From Paenibacillus nanensis (lineage in GTDB: Bacteria; Bacillota; Bacilli; Paenibacillales; Paenibacillaceae): 64,000 nucleotides of DNA. The notes under the pieces were generated by a model. It worked only from the letters and a program-made list of their open reading frames with translations. It was not told where the DNA came from and did not search any database. The stretch is taken from positions 124,001 to 188,000 of the forward strand of contig NZ_QXQA01000004.1 of NCBI RefSeq assembly GCF_003583765.1, given 5' to 3'. Position 1 is the stretch's first letter; each line of letters begins with the position of its first letter. The position numbers and the translations under genes are program-made. Shown in pieces: positions 31,586-40,874 of the stretch.

Positions 31586-33010
31586 ATGAAGAAGTCTGTA
31601 TCCATTATGTTGTTAATGTCCTTGTTGTTCACCATGTTCGCTTCAGTCGGACATGCCGCTGCCCCGCCGCCTCCCAAATTAATGTTGGACGGCAAGCAGC
31701 TCGCTTCGGACGTTCCTCCGAAAATCGAGAACGGCTCTACGCTTGTGCCGCTCGCGATTTTGTCGGAAGGGCTCGGCTACGAAGTGGAATGGGAGCAAAG
31801 CGCTAAAAAAGTGACCGTCAAAAAGGACAGCACCGTTATCGAGCTTGTAATCGGCGAAGCGATGATAAAAGTAAATGACGTCATAATGGAGACTACGACA
31901 AAGCCGAAACTGATTGACTCGAGAACGATGGTGCCGGTCAGGCTCGTCGGGGAGCTGCTAGGTTTAACATTCGAATGGGACGGAACGGAACGAGTCGTGT
32001 ATATGTACTCCGCTCCTCCGGAATCGACAGAGCCGAGTACCCCGGACGAACAGGCCGACGGATCGGAGAATCCGGATTCCGAGCAATCCTTGCCAGCCGG
32101 CTACATCACGGGCATCACCATGAACGAGCAATCTGTCATTACGATTGCGCATACCGATGTCCAGAAGCCGAACGAACCGTTATTGCTGGAATCGCCGAAG
32201 CGGCTTGTATTCGACTTCCCGAATACGGCGTTCCTGCCGCCGATGAAAGGCGAAACGGTGGTCCAAGTTTCGGACAACCCGTTATTGACGTATTACAAGT
32301 ACGCTCAATTCAGCGCTGATCCGCTTGTCGCTAGACTGGTAATCCAAATCGGCGATAATACCGGGTACGTGCTGTCAGAGACAGAGGGCGCTTATCAAAT
32401 TGCGCTTATGCCTGCAAGTGAAGTGCCTGTTCCTGAGACGCCCGCCGAAACGCCTGAGGAGCCGACTGCTGTATACGACGTTGTAATCGATGCCGGACAT
32501 GGAGCAAAGGATCCGGGCGCATTCAGCAAATCGTTGAACCGCTGGGAGAAAGAGTTCAATTTAAGCGCTGCGCTGGCGCTGAAAGCCGCTTTGGAGAAGG
32601 ACAAGCGTATCCGCGTACATATGACGCGTTCGGATGACACGTTCCTGGAGCTCGCAGACCGCATTAAATTCGCTGAGAATGTAAAAGCCGATCTTTTTAT
32701 ATCCATTCATGCCAACAGCTACGACAATACAAGCGTAAGCGGTTCCGAAACCTATTATTATCGCGAGGACAGCAAGCCGTTAGCGGACTTCCTTCACAAA
32801 TACGTCGTGAAGGGCACCGGCCTAAGGGACCGCAGCGTCCGGAAGGCGGCCTACAAAGTCATTAAGGAAACGACGATGCCGGCGGTTCTCATCGAAGCGG
32901 GATACTTGTCCAATTCGGGAGACGCCAAAGCACTGTATGACAAAAGTGTACAAGAAAGATTTGCTGCTGAAGTTGCAAATGGGATTAAAGGCTATTTGAA
33001 ATTGAAGTAG
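31586..33010 (+). CDS. N-acetylmuramoyl-L-alanine amidase with copper-amine-oxidase-like and AMIN domains
   Basis: This 474-residue exported protein has a signal peptide (about residues 1-25), a copper-amine-oxidase N-terminal-like domain (about 30-120, LDGKQLASDVPPKIENG and RTMVPVRLVGELLG), an acidic Pro/Glu linker, an AMIN-like domain (about 160-270) and a catalytic Amidase_3 domain (about 296-474). Zinc ligands and catalytic Glu are visible: DAGHG, the Glu in WEKEFNL, SIHAN, and LIEAGYLSN. It cuts the amide bond between muramic acid and the stem peptide, probably in growth or sporulation. The ATG at 31586 follows GAGGTGG; the upstream in-frame ATG at 31556 would bury the signal peptide. 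A GerM-domain gene follows by 17 bp. Confidence 0.9.
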   Translation: MKKSVSIMLLMSLLFTMFASVGHAAAPPPPKLMLDGKQLASDVPPKIENGSTLVPLAILSEGLGYEVEWEQSAKKVTVKKDSTVIELVIGEAMIKVNDVIMETTTKPKLIDSRTMVPVRLVGELLGLTFEWDGTERVVYMYSAPPESTEPSTPDEQADGSENPDSEQSLPAGYITGITMNEQSVITIAHTDVQKPNEPLLLESPKRLVFDFPNTAFLPPMKGETVVQVSDNPLLTYYKYAQFSADPLVARLVIQIGDNTGYVLSETEGAYQIALMPASEVPVPETPAETPEEPTAVYDVVIDAGHGAKDPGAFSKSLNRWEKEFNLSAALALKAALEKDKRIRVHMTRSDDTFLELADRIKFAENVKADLFISIHANSYDNTSVSGSETYYYREDSKPLADFLHKYVVKGTGLRDRSVRKAAYKVIKETTMPAVLIEAGYLSNSGDAKALYDKSVQERFAAEVANGIKGYLKLK

Positions 33011-33027
33011 AAAGCGGGGAAATGCCA

Positions 33028-33609
33028 ATGCATAAATCCGGTCACAGCTTTCAAGTATGGCTTGCGTCAATCATCCTCGCGTCTGCCTTAACCGGATGCG
33101 GTGCCCAAGACAATCCGAGTCAGAGCAGCGGAGGGGGAGCGGTCTCGCCCTCGCCTTCCTCGGCTGCCGGCACTGCGGGGAACGGTACTTCCGACGAAAC
33201 ATCTTCAGAAGCGGAGAAGCCGGCTGAGACGGTTGAAATCCGCGTATTCGGTTCGGATGAAGAGCTGGAAAATATCGTGGAGCGGAAGGTTTCCGTCGTC
33301 AAGGGCACGGACTTGGAGCTGGTGGAAAGCGCTTTGGCCGAGCTGCGGAAAGACGGCGACGGCAGCATTTCCATGTGGAAGGGTGTGCATCTGCTGTCTA
33401 CGAAGCTGAAGGACGGTATCGTAACCATTGATGTTCATATCCCGGACGAAGCGCGGCTTGGCGCGCCGGGAGAGCTTCAAATGGTTGAAACGCTGAAGAG
33501 CACGTTATTCCAGTTTTCTTTCGTAGAAGGTATCGAGGTGCTGGTAGCAGGAGAAGCGGTTGAAAGCATGATGGGGCATGTTGAGCTTGAGCACCCGTAT
33601 GTAAGATAA
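33028..33609 (+). CDS. GerM-domain lipoprotein
   Basis: The 193-residue protein has a lipoprotein signal with lipobox LTGC (Cys near residue 25), a low-complexity Ser/Gly/Pro/Glu linker, and a single GerMN-type domain (about residues 70-185, for example LVESALAELRKD and TKLKDGIVTIDV). GerM proteins act in spore germination or sporulation envelope assembly. Usual GerM proteins carry two such domains; this one has one. The start at 33028 is chosen because AAGCGGGGA ends 7 nt upstream, whereas the ATG at 33022 is too close. It is probably co-transcribed with the amidase. Confidence 0.8.
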   Translation: MHKSGHSFQVWLASIILASALTGCGAQDNPSQSSGGGAVSPSPSSAAGTAGNGTSDETSSEAEKPAETVEIRVFGSDEELENIVERKVSVVKGTDLELVESALAELRKDGDGSISMWKGVHLLSTKLKDGIVTIDVHIPDEARLGAPGELQMVETLKSTLFQFSFVEGIEVLVAGEAVESMMGHVELEHPYVR

Positions 33610-33654
33610 AGGCTGCATCATATCATAATTTATCCAATAGAGGAGTTATCGACG

Positions 33655-35733
33655 ATGCCAATGGAATTGAATTGGAGAAAGATTATGACCGGAGCGATCG
33701 TGGTGTCGCTGGCAACCGGCAGCGGAGCGGCCGTATTGTCGTCGCCTATCGAAGTGAAGGCGGAAACGTTGGCTTCGGCTGCTTCGCCGTTTACGGACGT
33801 AAACGCCGGCCATTGGGCGGAGAAACATATTGCGAAGCTGTATTTGCAAGGGGTAATCGACGGTTACAAAAATGCGGCTGACGGCACATCGACGTTTAAG
33901 CCGGAGAAAAGCGTATCCCAGCAGGAAGCGGTGCTGATGGCGCTTCGTTTTGCAGGGCTCGTCGATCAAGCCGATGACGACGCGATTATCGTGTTCGATC
34001 AAAAATTTGTCGTGAGCGAGTTTTTTAAGGCATACATAGAGTTAGCTTTTACGGAAGGTTTGTTGGACCGCGAGGAAGAATATGCGCTGGCTGCGGCGGA
34101 TACCCAAAACACATGGGGGACGAAGCCCGCAAGCCGCGAGTGGGTTACGAAGCTGATTATCCGAGCAATCGGACAGAAGTCCGCTGCGGATCAACTGCAA
34201 AATTCGGAATCGCATTTCGAGGATGCTGGAGATATTGACACCCGTTATAAGGGCTACGTCAATGCTGCGGTTCAGCTAGGCCTTGTGAAAGGGATGACGG
34301 AAACGACGTTTGCGCCGGACAAGGCGGTTACGCGGGCAAGCCTGGCGACTCTGCTCAGCAGAGCGCAGTCCAGCTTCCCGATGGAGTACGAAGGCCAAGT
34401 ATCGGGCGTCGTCTCCAACTTGACGGATACTTCACTCACCCTTTACAGTGACGGGAAGGAAACGACCTATACGCTGGATGCGGGCACGCTGTACTTCCAC
34501 TACAACTCCGAAAAGCCGGCCACGAAGGACCAGCTGCTGGAATTCGGCGATGCAACGGTTATCGCGAAGGACGGCAAGGCGCTGTATGTAGAAGTGCAGG
34601 GCGACAAGCAACATACCGAGACCATCTCAGGCACTTTCGCGCGCTATAATGCGGCGGAAAGCACGATTTATATTTGGGTGAACGATAAACCGGTTGAAAT
34701 TCCATACGAGGCGGGTCTCGTCATTGAAGATGCAAACGGCAAAGCACTTTCGATCTTGGACTTGAAGGCCAATGCGAATCTGACTATCGTGCAGGATACG
34801 TTCCGCGAAACGCCGACCGCGATTCGTATTGTTGCGGCAACGGCTCCTACGGCGACAATGATTGCCGGAACATTCCAATCGGGCGATAAGAACATTATTA
34901 CGGTCCGGACTTCGGACGGCAGTCTGGTATCGAAGGACGTTGCGCCGGGCGCAACGATCGAGATCAAAGGACTTGAAAAACCGGGCTTCGAAGATCTGAT
35001 TAAGAGCGAAGATACGGTCGAGCTGACGCTAAACGCCAACGATCAAGTAACGGCTGTCAAAGTAACGAACCGCGAAATCGATGTTATGATGGGCGCCCGA
35101 ATTACCCAGTATGACGGAAAATATAAATTTATGACGGTCGTCGATCTGAACGGCGAACCGTTCTCGTTGAAGCTGACGGACAAATCCGCATTCGATTATA
35201 CGGGCTCGTCGATTGACCTGAATACCGCGATTTCCCTTATTAGCCAAAACTACTATGCGACGGTGCGTTATACGGATAACCTCATCGTTTCCGTAAGCTT
35301 CAGCAACCTGCTTTCGGGCAGCGTGACGGCCATCGATACGAAGCTGAAAACGATCACCCTTCTCGCGAACGGCTCGACGATTACTCTGCCGTATACCGCC
35401 ACTTTAATCGAGCTCGCCGGACGTCCGCTAGCCAACCATCTTGATATCGACCCTGGCGATGTCGTAACGCTGAACTTGAATCCGGCGAAGTTCGAGGCTT
35501 CCTTGATTCGCGTGCATTCCGCAGCGAAATATACGGTGACTTCCATTGATACGACCAAAAACATCTTGAAGGTGAAAACGTCCACGAACCTGACGCAGGA
35601 GATTTCGCTTAACAATGTTGAGATTTTGTTGGCGAACGGAACGAAAGGCACGGTGTCGTCACTCAAAGCGGGTACCTCGGTCGAGGTGTCGTATGTCGGC
35701 AGCTCTGCGGTTAAGGTACAGCTAAACGGATAA
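33655..35733 (+). CDS. S-layer-homology domain surface protein
   Basis: The 692-residue protein has a signal peptide (about residues 1-37, ending near VKA), then up to three SLH modules (about 45-95, a diverged one at about 105-165, and about 188-235, with FTDVNAGHWAEKHI and FEDAGDIDTRYKGYVNAAVQLGLVKG as the clear ones). The remaining 450 residues form repeated beta-rich modules of about 70-80 residues, each with a T-L-T-L / D-x-x-V-T-A-V pattern. SLH modules bind pyruvylated wall polymers, so the protein is probably wall-attached. The function of the beta repeats is unknown. A good GAGGAG ribosome site precedes the ATG and a terminator follows. Confidence 0.85.
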   Translation: MPMELNWRKIMTGAIVVSLATGSGAAVLSSPIEVKAETLASAASPFTDVNAGHWAEKHIAKLYLQGVIDGYKNAADGTSTFKPEKSVSQQEAVLMALRFAGLVDQADDDAIIVFDQKFVVSEFFKAYIELAFTEGLLDREEEYALAAADTQNTWGTKPASREWVTKLIIRAIGQKSAADQLQNSESHFEDAGDIDTRYKGYVNAAVQLGLVKGMTETTFAPDKAVTRASLATLLSRAQSSFPMEYEGQVSGVVSNLTDTSLTLYSDGKETTYTLDAGTLYFHYNSEKPATKDQLLEFGDATVIAKDGKALYVEVQGDKQHTETISGTFARYNAAESTIYIWVNDKPVEIPYEAGLVIEDANGKALSILDLKANANLTIVQDTFRETPTAIRIVAATAPTATMIAGTFQSGDKNIITVRTSDGSLVSKDVAPGATIEIKGLEKPGFEDLIKSEDTVELTLNANDQVTAVKVTNREIDVMMGARITQYDGKYKFMTVVDLNGEPFSLKLTDKSAFDYTGSSIDLNTAISLISQNYYATVRYTDNLIVSVSFSNLLSGSVTAIDTKLKTITLLANGSTITLPYTATLIELAGRPLANHLDIDPGDVVTLNLNPAKFEASLIRVHSAAKYTVTSIDTTKNILKVKTSTNLTQEISLNNVEILLANGTKGTVSSLKAGTSVEVSYVGSSAVKVQLNG

Positions 35734-35794
35734 AACGGTTTCATTTCTTAAATTATCGTTTCAAGATTGAAAAAGCAGGAACGTTTTGTGAAAA

Positions 35795-35820
35795 ACTGCC
35801 CTACGGGGCAGTTTTTTTCA
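35795..35820 (+). terminator. Intrinsic terminator after the SLH gene
   Basis: AAACTGCCC / GGGCAGTTT arms with a 4-nt loop are followed by a run of T. Confidence 0.9.
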
Positions 35821-35840
35821 TACAAAAAGAGGATTTATTG

Positions 35841-35869
35841 TTGCGTACCGTGACAAATTTCGCTACACT
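35841..35869 (+). promoter_or_regulatory. Putative sigma-A promoter for nth
   Basis: TTGCGT (35841-35846), a 17-bp spacer and TACACT (35864-35869) lie 37 bp before the nth start. Confidence 0.5.
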
Positions 35870-35905
35870 TTGAACGATAGTGTAGAGTGGAGGCTTTGGT
35901 TTACG

Positions 35906-36601
35906 ATGAATGCGAAGCAGAAAATGCATCATATATTGGATATCATAGCGGAGATGTTCCCGGACGCGCATTGCGAGCTGAATCACGAGAATCCTTTTGA
36001 GCTCACGATCGCGGTGCTGCTATCAGCTCAATGTACAGACGAGACGGTGAACAAAGTAACGGCGAGCCTGTTTCAGAAATATAAGACACCTCATGATTAT
36101 TTGGCCGTACCGCTGGAAGAGCTGGAGCAGGATATTAGGCGAATCGGCCTGTTCCGCAGCAAGGCATCCAATATACAAAAGCTGTGCCGCATTTTGATCG
36201 ATAAATACGAGGGAGAAGTTCCTGAAACTCACGAAGGCTTAACCGAGCTTCCCGGGGTTGGGCGCAAGACCGCGAATGTTGTTATGTCGAACGCGTTCGG
36301 CGTTCCTGCGATTGCGGTCGATACGCATGTGGAACGCGTATCCAAGCGTCTTGGTATCGCAAAGCCCGACGATACCGTGCTCGCCGTGGAGCAAAAGCTG
36401 ATGAAGCTGGTTCCTAGAGACGAATGGACGCTGACGCATCACCGGCTAATCTTTTTCGGACGTTACCACTGCAAAGCGCAAAGCCCGCAGTGCCCGATTT
36501 GTCCGCTTCTGGATGTATGCAAGGAAGGCCAGCGGCGTATGAAGCCGGCGGTTAAGACCAAAAATAAGGGCAGAACAACAAAAATAGCCAATGAAGGATG
36601 A
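35906..36601 (+). CDS. nth: Endonuclease III (DNA glycosylase/AP lyase)
   Basis: The 231-residue enzyme removes oxidised pyrimidines and cleaves the abasic site. The helix-hairpin-helix with catalytic Lys is LPGVGRKTANVV near residue 112, the catalytic Asp is in VDTHVERVSKRLG near residue 137, and the [4Fe-4S] cluster Cys residues follow C-x6-C-x2-C-x5-C near residues 189-205. The ATG at 35906 is chosen over the in-frame TTG at 35870, which lies at the predicted transcription start; GTGGAGG is 12 nt upstream of the ATG. The C-terminal Lys-rich tail is about 15 residues longer than usual. Its stop overlaps the next gene by 4 bp. Confidence 0.95.
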   Translation: MNAKQKMHHILDIIAEMFPDAHCELNHENPFELTIAVLLSAQCTDETVNKVTASLFQKYKTPHDYLAVPLEELEQDIRRIGLFRSKASNIQKLCRILIDKYEGEVPETHEGLTELPGVGRKTANVVMSNAFGVPAIAVDTHVERVSKRLGIAKPDDTVLAVEQKLMKLVPRDEWTLTHHRLIFFGRYHCKAQSPQCPICPLLDVCKEGQRRMKPAVKTKNKGRTTKIANEG

Positions 36602-36879
36602 TGAACATGAAGTGCATTTCCGTCTATACCAACAACTTTGAATTGTTTTCCGATATTTACGAGCAAGTATTGGAATCTCCGCCGGAAGAGAATGAGGACA
36701 TCGTGATTGAAGGCGTTACGGTAAGCGGCTCGGGCGAAGTGCCGGACCAATATATCGATCGTATGCGCTCGAAGCCGGAAGTTGTTGTGATGAAAGAGAA
36801 GGAGCGCAATATTATGATCCTTCAGCATGGCAACGTCTTTGAAATTTGCTTGCCTTCAGGCGAAGTAGAAGCCGTATAG
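36598..36879 (+). CDS. Small protein of unknown function
   Basis: This 93-residue acidic protein is not recognised. It starts at one of three close in-frame ATGs (36598, 36601, 36607) overlapping the nth stop. It has no signal peptide, membrane helix or cysteine motif beyond two isolated Cys. The pattern (FELFSDIYEQVLESPPEENEDIVIEGVTVSG, then EVVVMKEKERNIMILQHGNVFEICLPSG) suggests a small alpha/beta fold. It sits between nth and the dynamin gene with tight spacing on both sides, so it is probably co-translated with them. Confidence 0.6.
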   Translation: MMNMKCISVYTNNFELFSDIYEQVLESPPEENEDIVIEGVTVSGSGEVPDQYIDRMRSKPEVVVMKEKERNIMILQHGNVFEICLPSGEVEAV

Positions 36880-36891
36880 GAGCGTTTGGTC

Positions 36892-39800
36892 ATGACAGTA
36901 ACGACAGTACAAGGCATAGCGGAGGCTTTGAAGAACGCAGCCGCTGCGATGGCCGGTTCAGGCGATCATACCCGCGCAAGACAAGCGGGAGAGCTAAGCA
37001 GTAAGCTGACCGAAGGTCGGCTTACTGTCGCTTTATGCGGACATTTTTCCGCGGGCAAATCGACGCTCGTCAATCGGTTATGCGGCGCTGATCTGCTTCC
37101 GTCCAGTCCGATCCCTACAAGCGCAAATGTCGTTTCGATCCGAGGGGGCGATAGAGCGTACGCAGAGGTCGAGAAGGTAACGGGAACCGGGCAGACGGTG
37201 CAAGCCGAAGTGCCGATTGATCAGTTGAGTCAATATTGTACAGACGGCGAACAATATACATCCGTTTCCATCGTGTACCCGAGCGAGCTGCTAGGCGATC
37301 ATATCGTGCTTCTCGATACGCCGGGCATCGACTCGACGGATGATGCGCATCGGATGGCGACAGAGTCGGCTCTTCATTTGGCCGATGTCGTCTTTTATGT
37401 AATGGATTATAATCACGTCCAATCCGAGATCAACTTTGCATTCGCCAAAGAGCTGAAGGATTGGGGTAAGCCCTTATATTTTATTGTCAATCAAATTGAT
37501 AAGCACCGCGATCGGGAGCTAAGCTTCCCCGACTATCGAAGAAGTGTGGAGGAAGCGTTTCAAGCCTGGCATTTGGAGCCGGCGGGAATCGTTTATTTGT
37601 CGTTGCGCCAGCCGCAGCATCCGCATCATGAATGGGAGAAGCTGCTTCAATTGTTTGGCGCGCTGGCTGAGATGCGCGAGAAGCTATGCGCCTATAGCGT
37701 GGACGCGTCGCTGCGCCATTTGGCGGAGGCCCACTTGAAATGGCGGGAGGATATGCAGGAGCCGGAGAGAGAGAGACTGTTAGCAGAAGCCGGCGGCGAG
37801 GAGGCGGCCGCAGGCTTGAAGCAGGAGATCGCGAGTCTCTCCGGGCAGCTGGCGGACCTTGCGTCCAAGCGGGAGAGCTATCGGGCGGGACTTCTCCGGG
37901 AGCTGCAGTCCATTCTGGATAATGCCAATATTACGCCGGCCGCGCTTCGGGATTTGGCCCATTCCTTCCTGGAGAGCCGGAAGCCCGGCTTTAAGACCGG
38001 ACTTTTGTTCTCGGGCGCGAAGACGGCGGCCGAACAAGCCCGAAGGCTGGACGTATTCCGGGAAGAGCTGGGGAGTCTCGTGAACGCTGCAATCGATTGG
38101 CACGTCAAGCAGCTGCTCAGGAAGGCGGCGGAAGCCGTTTCCTTCGATAACGAACAGCTAGAGAAGCGAATGGCGGAAGCCGTCGCTTGGCTGCCTGATG
38201 AGGCTTGGCTTACGGGAAGAGTCAAGCAGGGGGCGGTAATGGGCAATGAGTATACGATGACCTATTGCCGCGAGCTGTCAGCGGATATAAAGAGCCTGTA
38301 CCGTCAGCGCGCCCTCGAAGTGATCAATGAATTGGCGGACTTCGCGGCCGAGGCTGGCGCGGCTGAAACCGCACAGGTGGAGAAGAAGCTTGCTTCGCTT
38401 CGCGAACAGGCCGGATCTCTCACGAAGCTTGAAAGCATGCGCGCCTCGCTCGATCAGCAGGCAAAGGAGCTTCGATCCGCTCTGCCTGCTCCCGTCAATA
38501 CGCCGGTATTGCCTGCTCCTTCCGCTAGCGCCGGCTCGTCCGCCGAAAGCGCGGGGGATGAAGGCACGGCAGCTCCGGTCGGGCCAACGACATCTGCGCA
38601 AACGGCTCCAACCAGCAAGCAAGTTGCCGCCGCGTCCGAGCTGACCGCAGCCCGGAAATCGGCATTGGCCGGCCGCAATGGCGGCTCCGCCTTGTCCGCG
38701 CAAAAGGCGGCGGCCGCCAAGCTCATAAGCGCGGCGGAGCTGCTGTCAACGCACGCGTCGCTGCGGAGCGCAGCCGAATCGATGCGCCAGAAGGCGAACA
38801 GGCTGCAAAGCAGCCAATTTACGGTGGCGCTGTTCGGCGCGTTCAGCGCAGGCAAGTCGTCGCTGGCCAACGCTTTAATCGGTGAGGCGGTGCTGCCGGT
38901 GTCGCCGAATCCGACGACAGCCGCCATTAACCGGCTGATGCCGCCGACGGATCAATATGCGCATGCCGAAGCCCGCGTCGTGATGAAAAGCAGAGAAGCG
39001 ATTATCGCCGATTTGCGGTATTCGCTGGCGCTGCTTGGAGAAAACGCAAGCGAGGATCAGCTTCCCGACGCGGCTTCCATCATGAAAGCAATCGACCGCC
39101 TGACGCCCGGGGCGATCGGCGCCGGCGGCCGGCCGCATTACAGCTTCTTGCGCGCCGCGCGCACAGGATGGGAGCGCCATGAGCCGCTGCTCGGCCAAGA
39201 GCTGAAGGTTAACGGAGACGAATACTCCCGTTACGTGGCGGAGGAATCGCGATCCTGCTTCGTAAGCGAGATCGACTTCCATTATGACTGCCCGCTGACC
39301 GCGGAAGGCATCGTGCTCGTTGATACGCCGGGCGCCGATTCCGTTAACGCCAGACATACAGGCGTCGCCTTTAATTATATTAAGAACGCAGATGCCGTCC
39401 TTTTTGTTACCTATTACAATCATGCCTTCTCTCAGGCCGACCGGCAGTTCCTGGATCAGCTGGGAAGAGTGAAGGATCAATTCGAGCTGGACAAAATGTT
39501 TTTCATCGTCAATGCGGCCGATTTAGCCGCGGATGAAAACGAGCTTCAAGGCGTGCTCGCGCACGTTGAAAGCAATCTGCTGCAGCATTCGATCCGTTCG
39601 CCGCGCCTTTTCCCTGTCTCTAGCATTGAGGCGCTCGACGGCAAAATGGACGGCAATGAAGGCCTGCTGAAGCGGTCCCGGCTGCTTGCGTTCGAAGAGG
39701 AGTTCTTATCCTTTATTCAGAACGATCTAGGCAGACTTGCGGCGGATTCCGCCGAGCAGGAGCTGAACCGGACCATCGGAACGGTTGCGAACTGGCTGAA

Positions 39801-40578
39801 GGGAGCCGAGGGCGAAGCAAGCGACAGAGAGAGCGAGCTTAAGCGGTTGACGCTGGCCGTTCAGTCGGTGCGGCAAGAGCTCGATACGATGACGCTCAGC
39901 CGTCTGCCCGAAGGCTTTAAGCAGGAAGTGAAGGAACTGCTTTATTACGTCGTGCAGCGCGTGCAATTCCGGTTCGGCGATTTTTACAATTTTGCGTTTA
40001 ATCCATCCGCGCTTCAGGATGACGGCCGCGATTTGAAACGGGTAATATGGACCGCTTGGCTGGAGCTGCAGCGTCTCTTGCAGCGCGAGCTGTCGCAGGA
40101 GCTGCTTGCTACGACCCTCCGGCTCGAGCGCGCCGCGCATGATTCGCTAAAGAAGCTGTTCGACGCGTGCGGAGGCTTCGCTGCCGAAGCGGTACACGGT
40201 TATTCGCCTTTGCCGTACGAGGCGGCCGAGCTGCCGGCGCCTGCGCAATCTCAGGAATGGGAGGCCGGCGGAATCGACGTCAAGTGGCTGTGGAGCCGCT
40301 TCAAATCGCCGCGGCAGTTTTTCGAAGGGGACGGTAAGGCCGCGCTGCGCAAGGATCTGGAAACCTTCGTTTTTCCGGCGATGCAGCAGTGGTCGGGTGA
40401 CGTTTCGGAAAGCTGGCTGGCGCATTACGAGAAAGTATGGAAGGAAGCCTCCGAAGCAGCCGGCAACCGATTCATGCAGGACGTTACGGCTTATGCCGAA
40501 GGCAGAAGAAATTCGCTTACGGACAGCGCGGAGCTTGAGGAATTAATAAGACTTCATGACGCGCTGTCTCATCTCTAA
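36892..40578 (+). CDS. Double dynamin-like GTPase (DynA-type)
   Basis: The 1228-residue protein is a fusion of two dynamin modules like Bacillus DynA (YpbR). G1 motifs are GHFSAGKS (about residues 50-57) and GAFSAGKS (about 646-653). G3 motifs are DTPGID near residue 144 and DTPGAD near residue 816. G4 is NQID near residue 202, and NAAD near residue 878 is a degenerate form. Helical stalk regions follow each GTPase, and an Ala/Ser/Pro-rich linker (about 540-600) joins the halves. DynA-type proteins fuse or protect membranes, for example under antibiotic or phage stress. The ATG at 36892 follows TAGGAG by 9 nt; the TTG at 36886 is too close to that site. Confidence 0.9.
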   Translation: MTVTTVQGIAEALKNAAAAMAGSGDHTRARQAGELSSKLTEGRLTVALCGHFSAGKSTLVNRLCGADLLPSSPIPTSANVVSIRGGDRAYAEVEKVTGTGQTVQAEVPIDQLSQYCTDGEQYTSVSIVYPSELLGDHIVLLDTPGIDSTDDAHRMATESALHLADVVFYVMDYNHVQSEINFAFAKELKDWGKPLYFIVNQIDKHRDRELSFPDYRRSVEEAFQAWHLEPAGIVYLSLRQPQHPHHEWEKLLQLFGALAEMREKLCAYSVDASLRHLAEAHLKWREDMQEPERERLLAEAGGEEAAAGLKQEIASLSGQLADLASKRESYRAGLLRELQSILDNANITPAALRDLAHSFLESRKPGFKTGLLFSGAKTAAEQARRLDVFREELGSLVNAAIDWHVKQLLRKAAEAVSFDNEQLEKRMAEAVAWLPDEAWLTGRVKQGAVMGNEYTMTYCRELSADIKSLYRQRALEVINELADFAAEAGAAETAQVEKKLASLREQAGSLTKLESMRASLDQQAKELRSALPAPVNTPVLPAPSASAGSSAESAGDEGTAAPVGPTTSAQTAPTSKQVAAASELTAARKSALAGRNGGSALSAQKAAAAKLISAAELLSTHASLRSAAESMRQKANRLQSSQFTVALFGAFSAGKSSLANALIGEAVLPVSPNPTTAAINRLMPPTDQYAHAEARVVMKSREAIIADLRYSLALLGENASEDQLPDAASIMKAIDRLTPGAIGAGGRPHYSFLRAARTGWERHEPLLGQELKVNGDEYSRYVAEESRSCFVSEIDFHYDCPLTAEGIVLVDTPGADSVNARHTGVAFNYIKNADAVLFVTYYNHAFSQADRQFLDQLGRVKDQFELDKMFFIVNAADLAADENELQGVLAHVESNLLQHSIRSPRLFPVSSIEALDGKMDGNEGLLKRSRLLAFEEEFLSFIQNDLGRLAADSAEQELNRTIGTVANWLKGAEGEASDRESELKRLTLAVQSVRQELDTMTLSRLPEGFKQEVKELLYYVVQRVQFRFGDFYNFAFNPSALQDDGRDLKRVIWTAWLELQRLLQRELSQELLATTLRLERAAHDSLKKLFDACGGFAAEAVHGYSPLPYEAAELPAPAQSQEWEAGGIDVKWLWSRFKSPRQFFEGDGKAALRKDLETFVFPAMQQWSGDVSESWLAHYEKVWKEASEAAGNRFMQDVTAYAEGRRNSLTDSAELEELIRLHDALSHL

Positions 40579-40620
40579 TTGTTTAGAATCGATGCCTTTT
40601 TCATCGCATTTATCGCTCAA

Positions 40621-40664
40621 TGCTTTTACCAGGGTTGTTTCACCTGGTAAAAGCATTTTTTATT
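40621..40664 (+). terminator. Intrinsic terminator after the dynamin gene
   Basis: A perfect 13-bp stem TGCTTTTACCAGG / CCTGGTAAAAGCA is followed by TTTTTATTTTTT. The AAAA on the 5' arm side lets it work on both strands. Confidence 0.92.
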
Positions 40665-40804
40665 TTTTGTGTGCATATGTGCAAAAACGGAGTAATACGC
40701 ACATATTGGTAACGATTTTCGACGATTTAGGAGCAAAATTGGTTTCGGGTTCATCAATCGGTGGCAAAAGGTGCTAAACCTCACAATTCGCAACATTATC
40801 GACT

Positions 40805-40833
40805 TTGCTACCCTAAACCGATGCTGATAATAT
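40805..40833 (+). promoter_or_regulatory. Putative sigma-A promoter for the ABC exporter pair
   Basis: TTGCTA (40805-40810), a 17-bp spacer and TAATAT (40828-40833) lie 41 bp before the GTG start. Upstream, ATATGTGC (40675-40682) and GCACATAT (40699-40706) form a dyad of unknown role. Confidence 0.5.
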
Positions 40834-40874
40834 TCATTCATACTTAAAATAAAGAGACGGGGAGATGGGTTTCG

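Noticed and set aside
35788..35795. Rex operator half-site (TTGTGAA)
   Set aside because: Only a half-site before a terminator; no inverted partner.
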